NCBI GenBank assembly: GCA_013368315.1
Contig: JAACJM010000060.1
Location: forward strand, 310,001 to 374,000
DNA from: Tetrapyrgos nigripes
Taxonomy: Eukaryota > Basidiomycota > Agaricomycetes > Agaricales > Campanellaceae
Direction of reading: 5' to 3'
Length of the DNA stretch: 64,000 nucleotides
In this document: piece by piece, positions 22,263 to 33,300 of the stretch
Position numbering within the stretch: position 1 is the stretch's first letter
How the letters are laid out: each line of letters opens with the position of its first letter
Notes under the pieces: model-generated
Database searches by the model: none
Seen by the model: the letters and a program-made list of their open reading frames with translations, nothing else
What the model was told of the DNA's origin: nothing
Made by a program: the position numbers and the translations under genes

Positions 22263-22674
22263 AAAATAGACGCAGAGAAAGCAAAGCCTTCAAACTATTT
22301 CCGTCCTTATTCAAGAAGACTCGACTTATACTTTCATGAAGACAGTGAATGCAAGGGTGATATTTCGATCTTCAATCTTCCGTAATCCTGCCAAATACAT
22401 GCTTGAAATTTATACGCTGCCGATGGGCGACGCCTATAGTCGACGAGTGAAAGACTCAACAGTGCCTCTCCTCTGATCATCAAATGCTTGAAGATTTGTT
22501 TCATACAGACCGCAAATGCCGGGAGAGTTCATGATATGCTCCATAGCAACTGATGTAGAATGAGATCTGTGAACGCAGTGCATGCGGAACCCTGAACCCC
22601 TGCCAGCCATCCCGGTATTTAAGATTGACGAAGCGGGGATATGATACTTGTTCAAAATCTTCTTCTTCATAGCC

Positions 22675-23926
22675 ATGGTCAGCGTCATATCCTCGATCGC
22701 TTATTTTCTCCTGCAACGCTTTCTCGATCTTTTCCAGTATCCTAAGTCACCCCCAACTCATCAGGCTGCCAAAAGAATCGCACCAACATCGAGATTCACA
22801 CCCTCCTATCTGAGGATGACTGTGCAGCATTTCATACTGCAGATATCCTATCGGCCCATTGACGTTGATCTCTTTCGGAGAGAGGCCTTGGTACATGGCC
22901 TTGAGAATTTTACAAGTTCCGTAGGCCTTGGGGATGATGCGAACGTAAAGCAAGTCTGTAAAAATTCCGCTGCAATGGCTGAGGTATGTTCAATACCCTG
23001 ACATCCTTGCTGGCATCACTAATCCACTTCCTAGCTCAGTTATCATGATCATGACTTTGAATGTCAATTACAGATCGCCAAATTTACCTGGTTCGTAGTT
23101 GGCTGCCTTTGTAATTTGTGCTGATTATTTATCTCTTCGCACAGGTACATGATCTATATTGATGATCTCGCCTCTACAATGTTACCTGCTCTGCAAAATT
23201 ACCAGAGAAAGTCCCTGGCAGGCATCCCTGACGAAGATCCAGTATTTCGGGCTTTCTCGGAGCATCTCAGCGATATGTATCAGTTCTGGGACGCCATTCC
23301 AGCCAACTGTATCAACTGCGCGACATTGGAATTCATCAATGGATGCATTCTGGAAGCTCTGGAAGAATTCCAGAATTTGAAGCTCTCACCGGTGTCAAGC
23401 TCGTGGCCGTATTTTCTAAGAACGAAGACGGGTGTGGCATCCGCCTACGCGTTCATGATCTTCGTGAAATCGGCTCATACCAACTTGACGGATTTCACAC
23501 AGGCTATCCCTGATATTGCACGATTTATTGACCTGACAAATGATGTTTTATCGTGAGTGAATTTCAGAGCAATTATTCGACAGAGCAGATTCTGATACAC
23601 ACTTGATAGGTTATACAAAGAGGAGCTTGCTGGAGAAACAGCTAATTATATTCACAACTGTGCAGCTGTTCAGCAAAAAGATGTCGTTCAAGTCCTCCAG
23701 GATGTTTCATTAGAGGCCTTGAGTTGCTATCACCGAGTATCATCGTTTCTTAAGCTGCAGGAGAACGAGAAGGGCTTGCAGGCTTGGGAGACTTTCGTGA
23801 ATGGATACGTGTAAGTAAGCTCTTTACTCCCCAGTTCAACATTGATAAAATCATTTCCACAGTGGATTTCATCTCTCACAGGAGAGATACAGACTCAGAG
23901 AGCTATTGGAAGGAACTCAAATGTAG
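22675..23926 (+). CDS. TRI5-type sesquiterpene synthase (trichodiene synthase-like)
   Basis: Five exons fit perfectly: 22675-22983, 23074-23090, 23145-23552, 23610-23810 and 23863-23926; 332 residues. The 17 nt second exon keeps phase on both sides. ATG at 22675 is the first in frame; an apparent upstream extension uses TTG. The protein has the all-alpha class I fold signature of the TRI5 family: an aspartate pair in YIDDLAS (D115-D116), the metal-binding NSE/DTE motif N241-D-V-L-S245-x3-E249 followed by ELAGETANYIH, and a C-terminal RY pair (R320-Y321). It would ionise farnesyl diphosphate with magnesium and cyclise it to a sesquiterpene. The aspartate-rich motif lacks the usual third acidic residue. 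Residues 2-20 are hydrophobic and could be a membrane anchor. No P450 or other cluster gene is visible nearby. The product cannot be predicted. Confidence 0.88.
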
Positions 23927-24509
23927 TAGTGCAAGTATGAGGAAATTATAGATTACCTTAATCCGTTACTCTTCTTGGTGCAGCCACTCTCAAGTAGTCT
24001 GGTAGTTATCTTATAGGACGCGGCACCCTAGTCCTGTAGTAGCCGCGTCGATATTGGCAGCGTGGCATGCTATTAGTAATAAGTCCTTAAAAAGGAAGAA
24101 CGCATGACCAGCAGGCTGGCAGCAGTGTTGAGTTTGACGTGTTTTTGAGTTACTTCAGAAATTTTAAGCTTACAAGAGTTCCTTATCAGGTATTTTACAT
24201 GTTCGGGTGGATTTTAAAATGGCCAGAGGCCGGAATGATTTCAGCAATAGTCCGTCTTTTTTTCGGCAGTGAACCATGGCAATTTCCGGGGACATTCCCA
24301 CAACCTAGTCTCTCCTAGACAGACATCATGATCTACTAAAGTAGATGTATGGTAGTCTGTTACTAAAGTCACCGCGTCTAAGGGCTGACCTTTTCCCCAC
24401 GTGAATGAATAGCAAAGATTAGCTACTTAATCTTTGTGCCTGCCGTTCCGAAGACTGCGAAAAGAGTGTTTGGCTTGAGCATTTCCGATTAATTCCCGCT
24501 ACTGTCACG
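23927..24509. other. 3' flank of the terpene synthase, no gene
   Basis: No open frame or repeat can be supported. It joins the terpene synthase to the inverted MITE-like copy. Confidence 0.4.
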
Positions 24510-24891
24510 CCGGAAGTACGTTTCTATCGGCTCGACGGATAGATGAGCAGATAGGTGTACGAAAGTAGGATGTATTTGGAGTTCAGATATATATACAAAT
24601 AAATGTTATATTTTGACTCTAAATATTCATACAGAAAGAACGTACATCTGGAAACCCCTAATTACACTTGATAGGTAAACAAAAAGATGGCACATGTAAT
24701 CTATGTAAAGATGTACAAAAAGACGCTTAATTTGTATAGCTATTCGAACAAAAGAAAGGTAACCTTTTAAAGCTCCGGATACATGTCCAGAAATCCCGTA
24801 TATCTGAAGCACATATACAGGTGCAGATAGGAGTCCAAATGGACCATCTATCCAGAGTTCAGATAGGTCTGTAGATATATCGTATTTCCGG
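24510..24891 (-). mobile_element. 382 bp MITE-like element, copy 2 (inverted)
   Basis: It is the reverse complement of 20,004-20,385 with only scattered differences and exactly the same length. Beyond its outer end (24,895-24,965) the shared sequence continues into the same Sld3-like exon fragment as at 19,905-19,998. The duplicated unit therefore included flanking gene sequence and was not a simple MITE transposition. Confidence 0.75.
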
Positions 24892-24894
24892 AGT

Positions 24895-26760
24895 CAGAAT
24901 AGGATGCAGTCGCGTTTCCAACGCGTCCACTGCAAGACGCATCTGCGTGAAAGAAACACATAGTTTTCGTGGGTGTACACCCATGCATGTATTCATGGCC
25001 TGCCAGTCATTGTCATCGCCTTCATCACCAGAATCAGATCCAGACGGTGAAATATCTTGCTTGTGAGGACTTTTAACTTGTCACTCAACAGAAGGACGTC
25101 AGGGGAACTTGAAGCGGGAGGATACCATACCTCCTCTGCCTCGACTTCAGCATCTGAACTTCTAACCTCATCAACGTCACCCTCAGGCTTGCTGAGCTCA
25201 GAGAGATTTAGGCCACCTGGACCTGGATTCTTGCTACGGGTACGACTCTGACCCGTCTGCTGGGATCCCGGCTGAAAAAAGATATCTTCTTTGGGAAGAG
25301 CTAATTTCGGAGCAGTCGGCAAACTTGAAGCTGATGATGATGAATGTGGTAGTAATAGTGGTAGCGGTGGTACAGCTTGTTGTAACTGCGACCATGACAA
25401 ATTTAAAGTCCTTCCAGGGACTATCCGCGGCTTCTCCAGTGTGGCCTCTACCAAAGTCACCACCAAATCCTTAGGCTCTGTTTTCACTACTGGCTTGATG
25501 GTCTTCTCGACTGCGACCATTGTGGTCTGAGACCTTGCCTTGGGTTTAAACACCCTCGTCATGCTGACTTCTCGGCTCAGAACGCGTTTCTTCACTCCTC
25601 CGATTCCAACACTATCTGTGCACTGGTGTTGTCATTCTTTGGCTTCCACTGCCTTTTGATGCTCCTCTTCTGCAAGAGTGACAGAAAGCGAGCGAGAACG
25701 GGAACGTTCTAGAGGACGAGACAGATGTCTTTTGTGAGTGTGAGAGGTACTTGAAGTGGCAGACAAGGCAGGAGATGGGTGTCTAGTTGATGAAGAGGAC
25801 AATGAGACAGTGAGGTGCTTGGAAAGTTTGGAGGAGTCGCATTTGATCGAGATCTTGGCAATGGAGACACTAGTTCGTGCCCGTTTATGGTGTCATGTGT
25901 CAATATCTGCAGAGGCGTCGTCTTTGGCTGCCTCCTTCTCTTCGTCTGAGAAAGGTAAATTTGGAAAGACTTTCGACCGGAGAAGTGAACAGAGTTCTGG
26001 TAAAGTAGATTGGAATCAGCCGAAAAGACAAAAATATCCGCTCGACGGATAGATCACATCACTACTACTGATATAAGATATATCTGTAAAAAAGTGTGTT
26101 TCGGTACGCCTTTCTGCCAAGCAGATATTTTTGTATTTTCGGTGTGTTAATCTTGAACAACAAGTTAGTGTCAATGTCAGAGGAGAAAGCGAAAGACTCA
26201 CTGAGGTTCAATGATATCATGACAGAAGAGTTGCATCCAGTCGAGTTCGCCCTTTTTCCGAGCTTTGGGAGTTCCAGGTGGATCAAGATCTCCCATCAAC
26301 TGCCACATGGAGAGTTTATCCATCAATCGCTCCAGATGGTCTTTGATTGTCAGAGATGGTGGAGTTGGTTTGGAGACCATGATCTTTTCCTGCCGCACCT
26401 TCCTTCTCTTGACATGAGACAACGCAGGTATCGGTAGCTGAGGTGCGGGTGCTGGATCTGGAGGATCTGAGGGAGAAGGACGAGGTCCTGGAAGAGAGAG
26501 CTGTCCACCTTGTTTCCGTTAATGTTTCTGCTTGGATTTGGTTGCTCTTCTCATAACTCACACCACACCATACTCTCTTCAATTCCCAACTCTTCTGCTT
26601 CTTCTTCGTTGCATATCTTATCCAGGACGCTCAGAAGTCCACAGTATTTGTCAGTTATTGACCGCGTAGTAAGGACAAGGGGATCGAGTAGTGTTGCTGG
26701 GGGTCTTCATTGTGATCGAGCACAAATGGGTAGTCTCTAGTGAGAGACTTTTCCTGGTTC
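24895..26760 (-). pseudogene. host nuclear gene fragment, possibly Sld3/Treslin-like, degenerate
   Basis: Read on the minus strand the pieces run in order: YCGLLSVLDKICNEEEAEEL (26,640), KDHLERLMDKLSMWQLMGDL (26,340), ELDWMQLFCHDIIEP (26,240), STLPELCSLLRSKVFPNLPF (25,985), a serine/arginine stretch (about 25,690), KKRVLSREVSMTRVFKPKA (25,590) and LPTAPKLALPKEDIFFQPG (25,305). The length, the 'LLRSKVFP' block and the 'REVSM' tail remind me of fungal Sld3-type replication initiators, but this is weak recollection. A 121 bp MITE (26,021-26,141) interrupts it. Frame changes and stops occur between blocks. Two other loci, 19,905 and 31,732-32,464, carry pieces of the same gene. Confidence 0.4.
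26021..26141 (+). mobile_element. 121 bp MITE, copy a
   Basis: The terminal inverted repeats are CGAAAAGACAAAAATATCCG on the left and, on the right, the complement of CGAAAATACAAAAATATCTG. A close relative lies at 28,620-28,731. It sits between coding blocks of the Sld3-like pseudogene. Confidence 0.75.
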
Positions 26761-26961
26761 TCTGTCCATGCGATTTTGGGCTTGATGTCGAGTGCGAGGG
26801 AGTAGTTTGAGACGACTGCCATGACAGTTGTGAATTGGTTTGTCACAGACTGGTTTTCTACACCCAAGAATGTACATACAATGCAGATATGAAAGCAAGA
26901 AACATGATAGCAAACAGAAAACAACGACGCTAAAAAGAAAGAGGAAAAAAGCCCCAAGCAC

Positions 26962-27360
26962 TCAGCCAACAAGTTCCTTCGCCATATCAATGGCGTCACA
27001 GGCATCTCTCAATCCAAATGCTGCTATGAAGACGAATTCCTCTTGGTGCTTTGAAGAGCAATTCAGGCAAGCGCCATTGCTTTTGTGGGTATATTTGAGT
27101 ACTTGCTGATGAGCTTCATGTTCTGAAACATTTGTGAGTGAAAAGACTGATGGATACTGATTCAAAACGTACTGATACCGAACATTCTCTCTTTGCTGAC
27201 CCAGACTGAATATACCAGTTTGAATCCCTTTGACTTGTCTTTGCACCTCCACTCCTGCAATCTGCGTCTCAGTGTGTGACGGGTACAGCCGATTTTGCAG
27301 GCTTTGATGTTTCTAAACGACAGGACATACACCCAAGCATCCCTCTTCACCCTAGCAGAA
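26962..27360 (-). pseudogene. GIY-YIG (T5orf172/MUG113-like) protein, 3' part
   Basis: Two minus-strand exons are clear: about 27360-27179 and 27122-26962, with a GT..AG intron at 27123-27178. The first reads WVYVLSF..CKIGCTRHTLRRRLQEWR, containing the family's Y-V-L, K-I-G-C-T and R-x2-EW motifs. The second ends in a CLNCSSKHQEEF block, like the C-terminal cysteine/KH..F motif of fungal members, then a stop. The 5' exons upstream of 27,360 are not convincing: the open frame there (27,347-27,895) is mostly charged low-complexity sequence. It is better preserved than the copy at 17,330 and could be an intact gene with an unrecognised 5' end. Confidence 0.55.
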
Positions 27361-27494
27361 ACTGGCCTAACCACCCAGTCATGGAAAACCAGAAACTTGG
27401 GGAAATGGTGAATGAACGATATGTAGAGTAGCATATCACGTACCACCATGAGTATGTGAATGTATTTGGGGCTTTGAGGACGTGTAGGCCCAGG

Positions 27495-28384
27495 CAGCAA
27501 TGACAGAGGCGGGGGGCAGTGACCAAAGCGTCAGTCGCGTGATTATTGCTCGTGTCAATTCCTTTCTCCCAACTCCCTCTCATTTCCTTCCTTTCCCTCT
27601 CCTCAATCTTTCTACACCTCCAATCCCAACTCCAACTCTTAAAACTCGAAGGCACAGACTTCTCTTTCCTTTCTCCTTCTCCTTCTTTTTCTCTTTCCCC
27701 TTCTCTTTCCTTCTCCGACCATATTACTGGTCTTACATTGCCTGACTCCGAAACCAACCGTTGATCCACACTAGTCTTAGTCTTAACCAAGGATGATGCT
27801 GGCAGAGATATTTTTTGGCGGAAGCATGTTGCAAGGGATGGTTGCACTGGGAGTAGCAGTGATGAGGCTGTGGCTTTGGAAGGATCGTTAGGCACAGGCA
27901 GCGGTAACAGAGGCGGGAGGCTTGACGAAAGCGTCGGTCACGTGATCCACTTCATTCTTCACCTATTCAGCTCGTCTTTCCTCTCCTCCTCCTTGCCTCC
28001 TTGCCTCTACACGAATGACTGCGTGAAGGAATCAAACAAATGGCTTCACCGGGCAGCTTGAGATTGAAGGTTGGTGTTGGGTATGGACTGGAGTTGGGAT
28101 GAACCTGGAGTATTGAGAAGTTGGCTCACTTCAAGGTGCGGCTTCCAAACCGGGTTCCCTGAAAAGCAGCAGTGGCAAACATCTCTCATTCTCTCGGGCT
28201 TGCCTGCTGGTGACTCTTCCATGCCCAGCCTTATGGGAAAAGAAATCCCCCGTATTCAAACTCTTCTCCCGGAGTCTCCACCTCAACTTTCCAACTTTTT
28301 GGTGATCTTGGTTGGACTATCCGAGTGAGCTGAGGTATTTGCCGAGATCTCAGGATAATAATCTTTGGGGAGATATCTGTGCAT
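27495..28384. other. unassigned segment with a 50 bp direct repeat
   Basis: A sequence near 27,497-27,545 ('acagaggcgggg..gaccaaagcgtcagtcgcgtga') recurs diverged at about 27,898-27,945 ('acagaggcggga..gacgaaagcgtcggtcacgtga'), 395-400 bp apart in the same orientation. Between them lies C/T-rich DNA. No gene is supported. Confidence 0.4.
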
Positions 28385-28584
28385 CGGGCATGGCAGGACC
28401 AAGGGTTGTTGAAAATGGGTCATCTACTGCAGCTGACCTGACCATCACATAAAATTTTTTAAAATAATATGTATGATATTCCCGACCCATTCTCCCGACT
28501 ATCCATTCTATTGCATCCCCGAGAAAACCATGTCAACGACACCACGACGTTGATATCAATCAACACCTTCCAATATTGGTCCCC
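28385..28584 (+). repeat. degenerate direct repeat, copy 1
   Basis: About 200 bp, similar to 29,010-29,225: both run 'aaaatggg-catc-actg..gctga', then 'tctc..atcca..ctattgca.ccc..gaaaa', then 'tattgg.ccccaa/gt'. It may be a remnant of a duplicated gene end. No domain was recognised. Confidence 0.5.
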
Positions 28585-28619
28585 AGTCATCGAGTTGAGG
28601 AGGATGAGTGTGGCCATGC

Positions 28620-28731
28620 CGAAAAGACAAAAATATCCGCTTGACGGATAGATCACATCACTACTACTGATATAAGAGATATCTGTAAAAAAGTGTGTTT
28701 CTATACGCCTTTCTGCCGAGCGGATATTTTC
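28620..28731 (+). mobile_element. small MITE, copy b
   Basis: About 112 bp, in the same orientation as the copy at 26,021-26,141 and with the same terminal repeats. The left end is CGAAAAGACAAAAATATCCG; the right end GAGCGGATATTTTC is slightly shorter. No coding capacity. Confidence 0.75.
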
Positions 28732-29009
28732 AGCATGTGGGGATGAGGGGTTGAGTATGACCAGACCTAGGTCGACGACCATGAGGAATATTGGGAGATT
28801 AATTCCTGGTGCACATAATACGGGTGATCATGGCAATGAAGAACATGGATACCCAATTGTCCACTTAGCAACTCGCCACTCCAATCACCCAGTCTTTCAC
28901 TGCCTTCACCACCAATTTCATGCCATTGCTTTCCAGTGAAATGGGGAAAGCATCACCAGAGATTCTTGCGCAGCAGGCATAACAGCTATTCGTTTTGGCG
29001 CTTTGGATG

Positions 29010-29225
29010 ACCGACGACGAGGAATAGCTAAAAATGGGACATCCACTGTGGCTGATGGCCTCACCACCAAATAGTTTTGGTAAAAGATATTAAATTTCTG
29101 ACACGTTCTCTCAACACATTCTCTCAACAATCCATGCTATTGCACCCCCAAGAAAAAACCACAATGGCACTGGCGGCGGGATCTAGCATCAGATCGAGAT
29201 TTTTCGTATATTGGCCCCCAAGTGC
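29010..29225 (+). repeat. degenerate direct repeat, copy 2
   Basis: Partner of 28,385-28,584, about 625 bp downstream in the same orientation. The MITE at 28,620 lies between the two copies. Confidence 0.5.
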
Positions 29226-31290
29226 CACCACATCCATATTTCACTAACTTTCCATCATCTCGTCATATCCTCGAGAGAACGAAACCCATGCAACCTGTAT
29301 CCCCATCTTATCATATCCTTGAGGTCAATGGGAGCGATGCAACCCCATACGTATACGAGACACTATGCCACGCTGAGAATACCCAGCCTATGCCACCACC
29401 GATCATTTAGATGCCCTCAACTGACGATCTAGTCCAGATGAGAGTCCGAAACCCCAAATCCAAGTTGAAAAAACTGGACTGGTGAACAAGCGGGAACGTT
29501 ATGGTGATGAGTGCGTAGTGGGTACCAGCTGGACAAAGTCCAGAGAAGATGATCGCTCTGTCCACCTGATGATGACGTAATGCTAAGGTATAGGAGATAG
29601 CGACAGTGGCTTCCTCAGGGAGTGGAGATGAGAGGCAGAATATTGTCCAAGAATAATAAAGGAGCTATGGGAAGAGTCGGGTAGGATTCTAAACTGCATA
29701 TCATTAGCAAAACAAATCCAAGAATGACCAGTACGCTTACCCTGATTTCCCTCAAGCTCTAAGCAGGAACCCTTTGACAATTGGCCATGTGCGGCCACTG
29801 CATAGACGCAAATTCTATCTGTATCAGAAGACGAAACAAGTTCGTCTTCAAGGGACGGAAATGATCGGTCTAGAGTATTCAGCGTCTTTTAGCATGGGAA
29901 CGACTCTACCAGGCACGTAAATAGCAATGGGATGGTAGCAGCAATGACAACAGCCATACTATGGGGTAGCAGGCAAAAAGGGCCAGTTTTGATGAAGCGA
30001 GAGCCAGGATGCAAAGTTCATGAGATGTGATATCTTCCATGCTAGTATTTTGAGTACCAGCTGGGTCGTCAAAGAGTAAGACATTGGCAATGTCTTCAGA
30101 CGACATTCCTTCGAGCCTGTCCCACTAGCATAACCAATACAAATATCAGAGACTCGCTCCACCGCTCCTTTCAACAGCAACAACGGAGTGATCGTTGACT
30201 GTAACGCTTGTATGAATGGAATACATGTATGAATTGTCGAGTTGAATCGTCAATAGTACCGGATTCCTTCTTCCCTGCATCTGGGAGGTATTTCAGTTGG
30301 CTATCGCATTCACAGTATCAGACGACCCACGTACAACAAGTAAAAGCATTCCCATTGCCAATCTGTAGGCAAAGACTTGCAAAACGACTCTGGTAGGATC
30401 ACCAGTGCCCGTCCAGCGATTTTCATTGTTTTGCTAACTCTGTACACGGAGAAAGAAAGACGATTAGAAGTCTTCAGTATAAGGAGAAAGAACACCCACA
30501 TAAACATACATGACCAGAACATACGGAGAAAACAGTCCCAATGCCCATTCTCCTATCTTCTCATCATGTCATGTTGAAATTGCACGATGTTAGACTATTT
30601 CAGTGACCCAGTGACCCAAAGCCTTGCAAAATCGATGATGTGCCCGTCGAGACAGACGGCCACCTGGAAGAGGAAATACAACCCGACGAGCCCCAGGACC
30701 CAGAGTCAGTTGCGATAAGCTATAAAGAATGAAAAAAGCGTACCCAGTTGGGATATGCGAGCCTCCAATGCACACCATAACCACCAGAGCTTCACCAATC
30801 TGTGCCAACCAACGAGTTCTCAGCTCCAGGAAACCCCGATAACAACGTCGGAAAGGTACCAACCCAACGAGAAACGGCTGGTGTCATATGTCTTGGTTCT
30901 GGGAGATTGATGAGCTGGCAGGTATTGATCGTTCTGGAGAATGTCTACAGGGACTGGGGCAGTCGGACTCGCATGCGTTATCGATAACGACCTCGGAAAC
31001 TAGGTAGAGAAGGTCCCAAACGTTGGAAAAAATTCCAGAATAAAAATCCGCATGTACATCGAGGACATAATGTCCTCAACGCCCAAACCACTGAGACCAG
31101 CACCAAGCTGCGCCCATCAGCGGATTCCTAGCCCCAATAGACTTCGCTAACAAAGCCTGAAAACGACTTGGCATGTATGTCTTCAGGGTCTCCATATGAG
31201 TAACTGTCTTCAAAAAGATCTTTACTATACACTGACTTCAAACAGGGACTCCAAGACTTTGTCTACCGAGTTTGCAAAGCCTGACAGAAA
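29226..31290. other. unassigned region with minus-strand coding remnants
   Basis: Several short minus-strand frames (29,583-29,798, 29,906-30,106 and 30,590-30,862) have protein-like composition, and one holds a hydrophobic segment near 30,745. None matches a family I recognise and no exon chain could be built. The region may be the 3' part of the gene whose BTB domain lies at 31,297-31,713. Confidence 0.35.
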
Positions 31291-31296
31291 AAAAAA

Positions 31297-31713
31297 TCAG
31301 ATTACAATCATGAAGAGATGCCACCACAACTCACTGAGAGATCCAAACTCCTTCCTCAATTCCCACATCCAACGAGTCACATACTCCATTACGGACCACC
31401 GCATATGCTTCAGATCAATCCTCAACAATCTATCATCCTTGTTCCATCTATTCTGTGTCCATTCTTTGTCTCCCAAACAATCCTCAAAGTAGACCGAACG
31501 AGCCCTCAGAATAGCAGAATGCATGTAAACCTCCTTTCCTTCAGCCCTGTAAAGCGACGTCCGGATGTGTGGCTGATGAAGCATCCACACATGCCTTGGG
31601 AGCACCAGGTTTAGGCAATGTATTAGGGTGAGGATGTGAATGGGAAGTGTTCTCTTGCGTCTGGTTGGGATTGCCATATAAAGTTCCTCAACTGCTATCC
31701 ATCTCACTGCCAT
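31297..31713 (-). pseudogene. BTB/POZ-domain gene fragment
   Basis: The minus-strand frame reads GKEVYMHSAILRARSVYFED, then 'RIDLKHMRWSVMEYVTRWMW'. This is the BTB core: H-[SR]-x-[IV]-L-x-x-[RS]-S-x-[YF]-F, then the following helix with 'M-[ER]-Y-V'. BTB proteins dimerise and often serve as Cul3 substrate adaptors; in basidiomycetes this version is usually fused to RCC1-type repeats. No RCC1 repeats, start or clean downstream exons are visible, so a fragment is more likely than an intact gene. Confidence 0.6.
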
Positions 31714-31731
31714 GTTCTACCCCGTCCAATT

Positions 31732-32464
31732 CTACCTCCTGCGCACTACACAACGCACTTGTCTGTATATCCAAATTCTTCGGCCTGGTTTCTGAGGCCA
31801 CCCATGCTCCAAACCCATGTGCCCATCAGAAATGAGAACTGGGTCAGTGAGAGGTGTCGGGGCCATGGAATGGGGTCTCAAGACGGATTGGTCTGACCCT
31901 TCGTCTTCGGTGACGGTCTGCATTGCAGGTGAGAGTGGTTGACCCCTCATCGGAATAGAGTCTGGACCTGTAAGGAAGGTAAAAGGATAACATCTTCCTT
32001 TGCTGGAGCTGTTGGCGGTCTTGGGGACTTTCTGGTGCGTTTCTGGGGCATCAACATTGTCAAAGACGATGAGAATGCATCAGACAGGGCAGTCGAGGTA
32101 TCATTGGATGACATGATGGGAAGCTTTTTTTTCTTCGAGTTCTTGGTGACCCAGAACAATCGTGAAAGGACAGAGAAGAGATATGAGTACGGGGAATGGG
32201 AGAAAAGAAAGAGACGCATCAGTATGACACGAAAAATGATGAGAAAGAGAAAGGTAAGGCTTACCTTCTTTGTGTGAAGACGACTTCTTTTTCTTCAGGG
32301 AAGGTCTTCTCGTAGAGGCCATCGTCGAGGAAGAACTCTTCGGTGAAGAAGATGAGGGATTGCGGGTGCATCAGTGGCTTGATGTGGTCACGTCTCCAAT
32401 GCGTCCACTGCGAGACACGTCTACGTGAAAGAATACCATAGTAGTAATGTGACAAACGGACCAA
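31732..32464 (-). pseudogene. second fragment of the Sld3-like host gene
   Basis: The minus-strand exon 32,464-32,261 reads SRRRVSQWTHWRRD, IKPLM and LIFFTEEFFLDDGLYEKTF, overlapping the piece at 19,905. After an intron-like gap, 32,180-31,950 reads KRTRKSPRPPTAPAKEDVILL, comparable to SLPTAPKLALPKEDIFF at 25,305. It lies directly beside the BTB fragment. Degenerate, with no start. Confidence 0.4.
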
Positions 32465-32571
32465 TAAATTGAGTGCAATTGGAGTTCGTAACTGGTTGAT
32501 GTCAGCATCATATGAGTCGGTCAGTGCGTGAGTTGTGACTCTGTACGTTTCTTATCTTTTCTTCTCTCCTT

Positions 32572-33300
32572 TTATCTCAGTGATTCAGCAAGCAGCCTTG
32601 CAAAGGTCTGATTAGAATCGGAGGTACCAGGAGTTGGTAACCACACTCTGACTGCATCCTCCATTTGCCCTTGACCTTCTGGAGTGTTAACAATGATACT
32701 TGCCACCAGTAAAACGTTCCACTCACCCAAATTCAACCACGAATCTCGCAACAGGATACGTGCTGTAGTCAAAAGCATGGTCTGCAACGTAATTGAAGTG
32801 TTCTGCAGATAATGGTATAATCAGTGGAAGAGGATTACCGGCAAGGGATAAAAACACACCTGAATTGCCATAGAGGTTACCTTGAGTGCCATTTTCAAAT
32901 CCGAGAGGCCCATTATTACAACTCAAAGCTACAGAAATTGGATCAAAACACTACGATATTCTGTCCAACTTGAACAGCACTCTCCAACACCATTGCAACC
33001 CCGAGGACTCTAGTTACCTCGTCGTTGTTCCCCTCAGCTATACCATGAGCATCAGCAGCAGCTCTGGCTTCCACTAAAATATTCACAACTGCTGGCCCAC
33101 CCATCAATTTGCATGCTCTGTCCAACTTGAACAGCACTCTCCAACACCATTGCAACTCCGAGGGCTCTAGTTACCTCGTCGTTGTCCCCCTCAGCTACAC
33201 AACGAGCATCAGCAGCAGCTCTGGCTTCTGCTAAAATATTCGCAACTGCTGGCCCACCCATCAATTTCCATGCACTTCCCAAACCTCCCACTGAGACCTT
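32572..33300 (-). pseudogene. unrecognised multi-exon gene fragment with an internal duplication
   Basis: Minus-strand pieces read KLMGGPAVANILAEARAAAD..VAMVLESAVQVGQ (33,265-33,120), again in the duplicated copy (33,110-32,965), then NGTQGNLYGNSGVFLS (32,895), AEHFNYVADHAFDYSTY (32,805) and ILLRDSWLNLGEWNVLL (32,760). The pieces look like exons of one protein, but I do not know the family. A 157 bp tandem duplication puts the second copy out of frame. Confidence 0.45.
32961..33274. repeat. 157 bp tandem duplication in a coding region
   Basis: Copies at 32961-33117 and 33118-33274 start with 'ctgtccaacttgaacagcac' and differ at a handful of sites. 157 is not a multiple of three, so the duplication shifts the reading frame of the gene. 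Confidence 0.85.

Noticed and set aside
26198..26740. Naming the 24.9-26.8 kb gene sld3 outright
   Set aside because: The resemblance is to remembered block patterns only and the gene is broken. A profile search of the reconstructed exons against Sld3 would be needed, so no symbol is given.
27347..27895. 183-codon minus-strand frame as a possible GIY-YIG 5' exon
   Set aside because: Most of it is E/R/K low-complexity translation of a C/T-rich tract. Only the last part overlaps the nuclease region, in a different frame.
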